Shown: positions 1 through 7,700 of the stretch, piece after piece | Layout: every line of letters begins with the position of its first letter | Numbering within the stretch: the stretch's first letter is position 1 | Origin: Scatocola faecipullorum | Lineage (GTDB): Bacteria; Pseudomonadota; Alphaproteobacteria; RF32; CAG-239 | Length of the DNA: 11,310 bases | Direction of reading: 5' to 3' | Assembly (NCBI GenBank): GCA_018714685.1 | Contig: DVNC01000048.1 | Span: forward strand, 1-11,310 | The notes under the pieces: model-generated | The model's input: the letters and a program-made list of their open reading frames with translations, nothing else | The model's database searches: none | Told to the model about the DNA's origin: nothing | Position numbers and translations under genes: made by a program

Positions 1-80
1 AAGATAATTTTTATTTTGCAAGTTAAATATTCCGAACGCATAACCGGAGTATCCCAAAAAAACGAGATAGAAAATAATGG

Positions 81-103
81 ATTATCCGGTCAAGCCGGAT
101 AAT
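81..103. repeat. Palindromic intergenic repeat, possible terminator
   Basis: Nine bases (ATTATCCGG) are followed by a 5-base loop (TCAAG) and the exact reverse complement (CCGGATAAT). The core with a TCAAG/CTTGA loop resembles, from memory, palindromic repeats dispersed in alphaproteobacterial intergenic regions. On the minus strand the hairpin lies about 110 bases downstream of the ATPase stop and is followed by a T-rich tail with a run of seven T about 17 bases on. It could therefore end the metal-efflux transcript, but the U-tract is not directly adjacent, so this role is tentative. A degenerate relative may lie at 31-56, where a CCGGAGTAT arm faces ATTCCG. Confidence 0.6.
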
Positions 104-125
104 GGCAGAGAGAGGAGAGCGTCGT

Positions 126-169
126 GCAATGACAGAAAGGGAAAATGTCAGGCAATGACTGAAAGAGAA
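126..169. repeat. Pair of 18-base direct repeats
   Basis: The segments 126-143 (GCAATGACAGAAAGGGAA) and 152-169 (GCAATGACTGAAAGAGAA) match at 16 of 18 positions with a 26-base period. The words GAGAGCGTCG before the first copy and GAAGAGCGTCG after the second extend the similarity. With the palindrome at 81-103 they look like parts of one decayed composite repeat. Two copies are too few for a CRISPR array. Confidence 0.5.
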
Positions 170-213
170 GAGCGTCGGAAAATGATGTTGAGGGGTGCTG
201 GTGATGACGGCTA

Positions 214-2061
214 TCATTTCTGGCGGACGCTTAAAGCGCGCAGGGAGTTTAAAATAGCGATGACCGAAACGCCGACGTCGGCAAAAACAGCTTCCCACAT
301 GGTGGCCATTCCCATCACGCCGAGAAGCAGCACCAATCCTTTAACCCCCAGGGCAAAGACGATATTCTGTTTAACGATACGCAGCGTACGCCGGGAGATG
401 CGGATAGCAGCGGCAATCTTTGACGGCTCATCGGTCATAATGACAACGTCGGCGGCTTCGACCGCAGCGTCAGACCCGATGCCGCCCATGGCAATGCCGA
501 TGTCTGCCCGTGCCAAAACCGGCGCGTCGTTAATGCCGTCACCGACGAAAACAAGTTTTCCCGACGTTTTTTTATCGGCCAGCAGTTGTTCGACTTTTTC
601 TACCTTTTGCGCCGGAAGCAGTTCGCAATAAGCCTTGTCCAGTCCGAGTTCCCGGGCAACCGCCTGCCCGGCAGCTTCATTGTCTCCGGTCAGCATAACG
701 GTTTTATGAATGTTGGCGGATTTCAGCGCCTGAACGGCTTCGGCCGAATCAAGCCGGACTTCATCGGCAATGCGTATCCAGCCGGAAAAATTGCCGTTAA
801 CCGCCAGATTGACAACCGTTCCCGGCTGATTACCGTCATAATATCCGGTATTGAGTTCTTTCATCAGCCGGGCATTGCCAAGGCTGACGCTTATACCGTT
901 GACTTTGGCAGAAACCCCGCGGCCGGGAAGCTCCTGATAATCCGCAATTTTGGAATCGTCAATTTCCCGCCCGTAAGCCCGACGGACAGACTGGGACACC
1001 GGATGCGACGAATAAGCTCCGGCATAGGCGGCCAATTCCAAAACTTCAGGTGCGGGCAAGCCCTTTCCTTCCACCTGCGCCACCGAAAAAGTTCCTTTGG
1101 TGAGGGTTCCGGTTTTGTCGAAGACGACAACTTCCGTCTCGGCCAATGCCTGCAGATAGTTGCTGCCTTTCACTAAAATTCCCCGACGCGACGCAGCGCC
1201 GATACCGCCGAAAAAGCTCAGAGGCACCGAAATGACCAACGCACAGGGGCAGGAAATAACCAGAAAAGTGAGCGCCCGGTAAATCCAATCATGATAAGAC
1301 GCCGAAGCGGAAAAAAGCGGCGGCAGCAGAGCAATGGCGACTGCGGCCAAAACCACAGCCGGCGTATAATAACGGGCAAATCTGGTAATGAACTGTTCGA
1401 CATTGGCTTTTTTGGAAGAGGCATTTTCAACCAAATCAAGAATTTTGACAACGGTTGACTCGCTGTATTCTTTGGTAACGCGAATTTCCAGAACCCGGTT
1501 GAGGTTAATGCAGCCGCTGATAACCTCATCGCCCTCCTCTGCTTCTCGCGGCAGGGATTCGCCGGTTATGGCCGAGGTATCAAGCAGTGAGCTGCCCCGG
1601 CTTATTTTTCCGTCGAGCGGAATCCTTTCGCCCGGCTTAACGACAATTACGTCTCCGGGACTAACCTCCTCGGGGCTGACTTTAACAATTTTGCCGTCTT
1701 TGAGCAGATTGGCATAGTCGGGGCGGATGTTCATCAGCCCTGCAATTGATTTGCGGGACTGCGCCACGGCGTAAGACTGGAAAAATTCGCCTACCTGATA
1801 AAACAGCATAACCGCCACGCCTTCGGAATATTCCCTCAGGCCGAAAGCGCCGAGCGTGGCGACTGTCATCAGAAAGTTTTCATCAAAAACCTGCCCGTAA
1901 AAAATATTGCGCACCGCCTTTTGAATAATTTCAAGTCCGACGGTCAGATAAGCCGCGGCAAACAAAGCCGGACGCAGCCACGGCAACGGCGGAACCAGAA
2001 AAGCCGACGCAAAAAGGACGGCGGCAACGATGATTTTTCTTAACTGGCGTTTCTGTTTCAT
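214..2061 (-). CDS. P1B-2 zinc/cadmium/lead-exporting ATPase without N-terminal metal-binding domain
   Basis: This inner-membrane pump uses ATP to export divalent soft metals (Zn, Cd, Pb) from the cytoplasm. The 615 residues show the P-type ATPase signatures: TGES at 166-169 (actuator), DKTGT at 315-319 with the phosphorylated Asp315, HP at 353-354, TGD at 458-460 and GDGINDAP at 507-514. Metal class follows from the CPC motif at 271-273 together with Lys574 and Asp595 in the last membrane segments, the pattern of ZntA/CadA rather than copper pumps. The protein begins almost directly with membrane segments and has no HMA domain; that domain is encoded by the gene just upstream. The ATG at 2061 has GGAGAG 6 bases upstream, and 24 bases separate it from the HMA gene's stop codon, so the two are surely co-transcribed. 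A zntA or cadA label would fit the family, but the split form makes a symbol uncertain. Confidence 0.95.
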   Translation of the reverse strand: MKQKRQLRKIIVAAVLFASAFLVPPLPWLRPALFAAAYLTVGLEIIQKAVRNIFYGQVFDENFLMTVATLGAFGLREYSEGVAVMLFYQVGEFFQSYAVAQSRKSIAGLMNIRPDYANLLKDGKIVKVSPEEVSPGDVIVVKPGERIPLDGKISRGSSLLDTSAITGESLPREAEEGDEVISGCINLNRVLEIRVTKEYSESTVVKILDLVENASSKKANVEQFITRFARYYTPAVVLAAVAIALLPPLFSASASYHDWIYRALTFLVISCPCALVISVPLSFFGGIGAASRRGILVKGSNYLQALAETEVVVFDKTGTLTKGTFSVAQVEGKGLPAPEVLELAAYAGAYSSHPVSQSVRRAYGREIDDSKIADYQELPGRGVSAKVNGISVSLGNARLMKELNTGYYDGNQPGTVVNLAVNGNFSGWIRIADEVRLDSAEAVQALKSANIHKTVMLTGDNEAAGQAVARELGLDKAYCELLPAQKVEKVEQLLADKKTSGKLVFVGDGINDAPVLARADIGIAMGGIGSDAAVEAADVVIMTDEPSKIAAAIRISRRTLRIVKQNIVFALGVKGLVLLLGVMGMATMWEAVFADVGVSVIAILNSLRALSVRQK

Positions 2062-2085
2062 GGCAGGCTCTCCGTAAAATAAAAA

Positions 2086-2304
2086 TTACTTGCGAAACGT
2101 GACGTCGGCATCTACCTTTTTGATAACTTTTTCAACCGCGGCCACAACTTCCTCAAATTTTTCATCCGGGGCTTCAAGTACCAGTTTCTGCGTCATAAAA
2201 GACACCGAGGCGCTGATGACATGTTCCAGTTCTTTAACCGCGTTTTCGATTTTGGCGGCGCAGTTGGCACAGTCCAAATCTTCCAGTACAAAGGTCTTTT
2301 TCAT
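2086..2304 (-). CDS. Free-standing heavy-metal-associated (HMA) domain protein
   Basis: This is a 72-residue cytoplasmic metallochaperone-like protein, essentially one HMA ferredoxin-like fold. The metal site is the D-C-A-N-C-A-A-K-I-E motif, with Cys12 and Cys15 and an Asp just before the first Cys, as in the N-terminal domains of Zn/Cd ATPases. The remaining residues give the expected beta-alpha-beta pattern and a Lys/Glu-rich C-terminal helix. I chose the ATG at 2304 because GGAG stands 6 bases before it; an upstream in-frame ATG at 2331 would add nine residues without a good ribosome binding site. It is the first gene of the metal-efflux unit and the ATPase follows. It probably delivers metal to, or regulates, the pump in place of the fused domain most relatives carry. 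A copper-chaperone (CopZ) role is less likely given the P1B-2 partner. Confidence 0.9.
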   Translation of the reverse strand: MKKTFVLEDLDCANCAAKIENAVKELEHVISASVSFMTQKLVLEAPDEKFEEVVAAVEKVIKKVDADVTFRK

Positions 2305-2341
2305 GGTTATCTCCGTTATCATTTCAATCATTGTTTAATTG

Positions 2342-2368
2342 TTTATATGTTAAGTTATAACATAAAAA
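2342..2368. promoter_or_regulatory. Inverted repeat over the -10, likely metalloregulator operator
   Basis: Eleven-base arms at 2342-2352 (TTTATATGTTA) and 2358-2368 (TAACATAAAAA) flank a 5-base centre. They pair at 10 of 11 positions, including a perfect 7-base inner arm (TATGTTA/TAACATA). The repeat covers the -10 and the predicted start site, where a repressor would block RNA polymerase. ArsR/SmtB-family metal sensors are known to bind AT-rich imperfect palindromes in this position, so metal-relieved repression is a sensible inference. No ArsR-type gene lies in the window, so the binding protein is unknown. Confidence 0.6.
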
Positions 2369-2382
2369 GCGGTGATTGTCAA
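2354..2382 (-). promoter_or_regulatory. Promoter of the HMA/ATPase unit
   Basis: Read on the minus strand, a perfect -35 (TTGACA, 2377-2382) and a -10 (TATAAC, 2354-2359) are separated by exactly 17 bases. Transcription would begin near 2347, giving a leader of about 42 bases to the ATG at 2304. The promoter starts only about 30 bases past the pbpC stop. The 17-base spacing is that of an ordinary sigma-70 promoter and argues against MerR-type activation, which uses 19-20 bases. Confidence 0.75.
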
Positions 2383-2412
2383 TCCTTCAGAAAAAATTTG
2401 ACACGGAAAGTT

Positions 2413-4731
2413 CTAATCAATCAATTTAACGGTGATATTTCTGACAGCGGAACGGCCAAGGTCATCAACCGCCTGAATTTCGACCCTGCCCGGTTCGGGG
2501 ACGATTTCCAGCGTTTCGCCGGGGCGGGTTTGTCCGGCCAGAGCCTGGTTGACAAACCAATAAATCACCGAAGCGTCGGAATCGGCGGCGGCCTGGAGCG
2601 GGATTGTCCGGTTTTCTTTTTGTCCATGGCGGCGGATAAAAACAGAATTATCGGCAGGAAATAAAATATCCGGCGCTTTTCCGGGCAATAGCGACGCCAC
2701 CTGTGCACAATCGCGGGCAAAGGCCGGCGGTTTGCGGATGTTTATGCCGGCACGGGCAAAAGCCTGCAACACATCCGTGGGCCAGAAATCATAGGTTTCC
2801 AGCCGGGTGGACGGCGGCGTATGTCGGCAGGCACGCAGCCCGCTGGCAACTTCAATCGGAATCCGGCGGCTGACCCCGGACAATTTAATCCGGGTAACAC
2901 CGGGAATAAAATATGATTTAACCGTTTGAGGACAATAGGCATCGGCCAAATCTCCGGTTGCGGCGCAAATATCAGCCTGCGACAGGTTAAGCCCGTCAGG
3001 GCGAATGCTGTCTCCGGCAATTCCGCGGCCGGCGGCAATTTGGCGAACCAGACGGAAAAACAGCGGTGCGGCGGCTTCGCGTCCGGTAAAGGCAGGATTG
3101 GGCGTGCCGTCAAAATTGCCGACCCAGACCACCAGCACAAAGTCACCGAACAGCCCGGCGGCCCAGGCGTCTTTATATCCGTATGAGGTTCCGGTTTTCC
3201 AATAAACCTTATAGGGCGTACCGGAACGTTTGGCAAAAGGCAGGCGGCGACGGTCAACCGGCGCATTGTAAGAAAGCATATCCAGTGTCAGAAATGCGGC
3301 TTCGGGCGAAAGCATTGCCGTTTCCGGCAACTGCGGTTCATCTTTCCGCCAGCGCAACGGCCGAAATTTTCCTCCGTTGCCGAGCATGGCATAAAGTGCG
3401 GCCAGATCCTGCGCCGAAACCTCCGCGCCGCCCAGCGCCAAAGCCAGCCCATAGTAGCCGGGCGTTTTCAGCTTTTTGACGCCGGCTTTTTCCAGCATTT
3501 GGTAAAAACTGTTTTCTTCCAGACGGAGCAGCAAATCCACCGCCGGAATATTACGGCTGTAAACCAGCGCCTGCGTGGCATTGACCAGACCGTAAAATGA
3601 ACGGTCAAAATTTTCCGGCGTATAGAGGCCGTAGTTTTTGGGTACGTCTTTAAGCATGGTGCGAGGGTGAATCAGTCCCTGATCCAGCGCCAGTGCATAA
3701 ATAAAGGGTTTAAGCGCTGACCCGGGCGAACGCAGCGCCGCAGTGCCGTCAACCTGACCGTCGATTTTCTCATTGAAGAAATCTGCCGAGCCGACGGCGG
3801 CCAACACTTCTGCCGTTTTGTAATCGACCAAAATCGCCGCAGCGTTAAAAATGCCGCGTCCGGCATTGTCTTTTACATATTTTGAGAGAATTGCCTCGGT
3901 TTGTTTTTGCAGATTTTCATCCAGCGTCGCAGCAATTTTTCCCCGGGCCGTTTCCCGCAGGCGGCGCACGGCATGCGGTGCTTCATGAGGCAGAAAGCGC
4001 CCCGAAGACAGTGGCAGGTTTAAATCGTCATCGGCGGAAACCGGATGTTTTTCCCGCCACAGTTCTTTCAGCCGGGCAGCTGCCGCTTCGGCATTTTTCA
4101 GCCCTGCCGGTGTGGCCGGACTGCGCTTGACCGGATTTTGCGGAATAACCGTCAAGGTCAGAATCTGCGGCAGATTCAACCGACTGACCGGCGTATTAAA
4201 CCAAACCTGAGCCGCGGCGGCTATCCCTTCAATATTTCCGCCGTAGGGTGCCAGATTAAAATAAGCTTCAAGAATTTCGTCTTTGGAATAAAATATTTCC
4301 AACTGCAAAGCCCGGACTATCTGCAGCAATTTGCCGGACACAGAGGAAGAATCGATATGGTAAACAATTCGTGCCACCTGCATGGTCAGGGTAGAAGCTC
4401 CCTGCCGGCGGCCGCCGGTCAGCATTTGCCAAACCGCACGGAGCATACTGGCGGGATTAACGCCGGGATGCTCATAAAACCACCGGTCTTCATATAAAAG
4501 CAGAGCCTTGCGCGCGGCCGGAGGAATCTCTTGCAGCGGCACGCGAATCCGATATTTATCGTCCAGGCTCAACCCGAGATGCAGTAACTGTCCGTTCCGG
4601 TCATATATCCGGTCGGAATAAGTGTAAGCATCCAGCAACTCGGGTTTAGGCAACAGCAGCAAAGCGGCAACGGCTACCAGCGCCATGACTGCCGCATACG
4701 CTCCCGGCTTATGCTTGGGGCACAGCCGCAT
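2413..4731 (-). CDS. pbpC: Penicillin-binding protein 1C, bifunctional transglycosylase/transpeptidase-like
   Basis: This periplasmic, membrane-anchored class A penicillin-binding protein has 772 residues, close to E. coli PbpC. One N-terminal membrane segment (about 11-28) is followed by the GT51 domain with E-D-R-W-F-Y-E-H-P (catalytic Glu81), GASTLTMQ at 111-118 and KDEILEAYFN at 150-159. The transpeptidase domain has S338-A-L-K341, S392-R-N394 and K512-T-G514, so all three active-site motifs are intact. The C-terminal 90 residues or so match the penicillin-binding protein 1C-specific C-terminal domain. The ATG at 4731 lies 3 bases past the stop of the alpha-2-macroglobulin gene; with only a modest GGAA upstream, translation is probably coupled. 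This pairing is the known conserved arrangement, inferred to link periplasmic protease trapping with cell-wall repair. No clear terminator follows the stop codon. Confidence 0.95.
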   Translation of the reverse strand: MRLCPKHKPGAYAAVMALVAVAALLLLPKPELLDAYTYSDRIYDRNGQLLHLGLSLDDKYRIRVPLQEIPPAARKALLLYEDRWFYEHPGVNPASMLRAVWQMLTGGRRQGASTLTMQVARIVYHIDSSSVSGKLLQIVRALQLEIFYSKDEILEAYFNLAPYGGNIEGIAAAAQVWFNTPVSRLNLPQILTLTVIPQNPVKRSPATPAGLKNAEAAAARLKELWREKHPVSADDDLNLPLSSGRFLPHEAPHAVRRLRETARGKIAATLDENLQKQTEAILSKYVKDNAGRGIFNAAAILVDYKTAEVLAAVGSADFFNEKIDGQVDGTAALRSPGSALKPFIYALALDQGLIHPRTMLKDVPKNYGLYTPENFDRSFYGLVNATQALVYSRNIPAVDLLLRLEENSFYQMLEKAGVKKLKTPGYYGLALALGGAEVSAQDLAALYAMLGNGGKFRPLRWRKDEPQLPETAMLSPEAAFLTLDMLSYNAPVDRRRLPFAKRSGTPYKVYWKTGTSYGYKDAWAAGLFGDFVLVVWVGNFDGTPNPAFTGREAAAPLFFRLVRQIAAGRGIAGDSIRPDGLNLSQADICAATGDLADAYCPQTVKSYFIPGVTRIKLSGVSRRIPIEVASGLRACRHTPPSTRLETYDFWPTDVLQAFARAGINIRKPPAFARDCAQVASLLPGKAPDILFPADNSVFIRRHGQKENRTIPLQAAADSDASVIYWFVNQALAGQTRPGETLEIVPEPGRVEIQAVDDLGRSAVRNITVKLID

Positions 4732-4734
4732 CGC

Positions 4735-7700
4735 CTATTCCGCAACAAAGCGGGAAGCAACGCCGTGCGCCTGTATGCCGTCGTCATACATGGCATTGGC
4801 AAAAACGGCGGGAACAACAAACTCGCCGCGTGCCACAACTTTGGCCCGATAGGTTACGGTTCGCGCTTTCGGCTCGGCCGTCAGATAGACCAGCGCCCGG
4901 TCTTCCCGTATTTCGCCGAAATCAAACCAGCCGTCAACATTGATTGAATTGCCGACAATTTCAAAGCAGCCCGGAATTAAATCAACCACGGCAATATCGT
5001 TAATATTGTCGCCTTTCAGACTGCGGAGACTGATTTTGACGGTAATCTCATCTCCGATGCGGGCATGAGAAATCGGTTTGCCGTCTTTATCAAGGTATTC
5101 TTTATAGACCTCCAATCCCTGACGCAGAGGTTCGGTCTGCGGCTGTTTGAAGAACCCCTGCTGGCGAACCGTGTAATAGAACGGGCGGTCGGCAGTGATT
5201 TTCAGCTCTTTATCTGCGGGGGTAACGTCCACTGCGGCAAACAGCGTGTTATCGGCCGTTTTTCCGGCAAAGGAAATGGCTTTGTCGGCATTGCGGTCCC
5301 GGCTGAACGCATTCAGCGCCAAAATCGAATAAGCTGACGAAATCGTGTTGTATTCCCCTTGCTGCAACGGTTTCAGCAACGCTTCCAGAACCGGTTTGGA
5401 TACCGAACGGAACTTTTCGGGAAAATGATTGGCCAACAGATAGACATAACGGGCATCATCAATCTGGCTGCGTCCCGTTTTATAACCGCTTATCAGACTG
5501 TCCGCCCGGGATTTATCCTGCAGCAGGCGGTATCCGGCCGCAATATAAGCGGCACTCAGGCTGTTTTTCCAGTCTTTGGAGGCGGATTTGTAATAATTTT
5601 CCAGCTTAAGCAGATAGTTGGTGGTTATTTCGCCGTTTGAGGTCAGAAGATATGCAGCATAAGCCGGGTTGGAATCGTCGGGAGACTGCGGATCACGGGA
5701 TGCCGCCCCTTTGACATATCCCAGCAGACGCCCAAGCATGGCGTCGGGAACGTCGAAGTTATGCCGTTTGGCAAAAGTGAGGAACTGCGCAGTATAGAGT
5801 GAAACAAATTCATCGCTTGACGAACCGCCGCTCCAGGCCCCGAAACCGCCGTCATAATTCTGGCGGGCGCTTAATTTGGCAAGCGCATCGTCATACAAAG
5901 CATAAACATCTATGCCGCCAACCAATTCGGGATAGGCATAAAAGACGTCAATTGCAGGGAAAACCTTGCTGACCGTCTGTTCGGTGCAGAAATGCGGATA
6001 TTTGTCAAGATAGTGCAACAGCCCCTGCGCCAATACCAGCGGAGAAGCCGAGGCCTCCACCTGCTGAACGCGGAAAGCGGCATACATCGGTTCAACAAAG
6101 TTTTTCAGCAGCACGGATGATTTTGCAAAACCCATATTCAGCTTAACCGCATAAGGCGAAGCCGGGCGAACGCCGACAGAATAAGGCAGACGGGCGGTTT
6201 TGTCCGCGTCATTCACGGCGGCAGCCGTAAACGTCAGCGTTTGAGCCCCCAGCTCGTCCAGCGCCTTCACTTTAAATGTTACCGGGGCTTCCTCCTGTTC
6301 GTCCAGCGTCAGCACGGTTTCGTCACTGCCCTGAATTTCCAGCCCCGGGGTTGTCTGCAGGCTGACTTTTACCGGATAAGCTTTGCCGCTGTTTTCCATC
6401 AAATTGGCAACACTCAGGCTGACGTCAAAGACATCGCCCGGGGAAACGTTAAACGGTCCGGACGGCGTAAGAGCAAAATCGCCGCGCACCAGCGCCCGGT
6501 TCTGCGCCGAACCGAAACGGCCGGCAGTTACGGCAACCGCCATTACCTTAATTTCGCCGCTGAAAGTTTCGGGCACTTTATAACGATATGTCCGCAGTTC
6601 GCCGTCGGCATTCAGAATTCCGCTCCAGAAAGCCACCGGCTTATCCTGTTTGCGGGCAAAAGGATTAAGATTGGCGGCCAGCAGCTCTTCGGCATAAGCA
6701 TCATCGCCGCCGGGAGCCTTCAGGCTGCGAACCAGATTCATATCGGGCATAATCAAATCCATAATCTGCGACGTGGTTACCCGCAACGCTTTTTTACGCA
6801 GAAAATATTCCAGCGGATCAGGCGTTTGATATTTGGCTACCTGCAAAATGCCGACGTTGGCTCCCCAAAGTATCAGCCTGGCCGGTTTGGTCGTCCGGTA
6901 ACTGACGACAAGCTCATCTCCCGGTTTGACGATTTCCGGCACACCGAGCGCAATGCCGACGCGGCGTTTGGATTTGTTGATGCCGAACGGTTCCACCGCA
7001 TAGCTCAGCGGCGGCATATAGATTTCCGGGGAGGCTATATCACGAATCCAGGCAACATTAACATAGGCGTTTCCTTCAACGTCTTCAGGCAAGACAATGC
7101 TTTCATCGACCGAAGACTTATCGGCCTTAAACCACTTGGCGGCATAGACTTTGTCGCGTTCTATCGTTATCAGCCCGTAACCGGCATAAGGCGCGGTTAT
7201 CCGCATATTTATCGTATCGCCGGAATTATATTCGCTGCGGTCAAGCCGGACAGACAACACCGGTTTTTTATCGGCCGTATAGGCACTGTTGCCGGCGCCG
7301 GCGACATTATAGGAAACTTTATCCATTATATTGCCGCGGTCGTCAATCAGGCGAATGACATAATCGCCGGGTTCGGACGTATTCAAAACATAATCGGTTC
7401 CGCCTTCGGCAAGGGTGAAATCTTCACGGCGTATCAGCTCTTCCTGCGGCACCAGCTGATAACGATAAGTGCCGTTCGGCATTTCTACCAGGCTTGAGAT
7501 TTCGCGGCGGCGGTAAAATTCCAGCTGCAACCCGGCCGGCGCAATGGACTTCAGCCCGTGATCAACGGCAATAAACCGGACTTTATGCTGCGAATCCTTA
7601 TGAAGATAATAGTTCAAATCAGCATCGCTCTTGTGGCCGACCAGATAAGGCTGCGGCGAAACCAAAATGTCGGCGCCGCCGCTGACACCCCGGCCGCTGT

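Larger units (their letters stand above)
1..213. other. Gene-free left end with repeats
   Basis: No credible coding region lies beyond the ATPase stop codon. The open frames here have low-complexity translations and no ribosome binding site. The left 80 bases are AT-rich. The stretch holds a perfect 9-bp inverted repeat at 81-103, a looser palindrome near 31-56 and two similar 18-base direct repeats at 126-143 and 152-169. These are listed separately. It reads as an intergenic spacer built from degenerate dispersed repeats. Confidence 0.6.

Noticed and set aside
126..169. Direct repeats as a possible CRISPR remnant
   Set aside because: There are only two imperfect 18-base copies with an 8-base spacer and no cas genes nearby.
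23..298. A minus-strand open frame through the left-end repeats
   Set aside because: It overlaps the ATPase C-terminus, runs through the palindromic repeat, and its translation is what such repeats usually give when read as protein.
2354..2382. MerR-type (ZntR-like) control of the metal pump
   Set aside because: The promoter spacing is 17 bases rather than 19-20 and the palindrome is over the -10 rather than within the spacer, which fits repression better.
2221..2664. A plus-strand open frame crossing the HMA promoter and the pbpC end
   Set aside because: It overlaps two well-supported minus-strand genes and a promoter, and its translation shows no family features.
6241..7497. A 418-codon open frame on the plus strand
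   Set aside because: It lies entirely opposite the macroglobulin gene, whose domains and thioester are clear. Its translation is compositionally biased with no recognisable motif, as expected for an antisense shadow.
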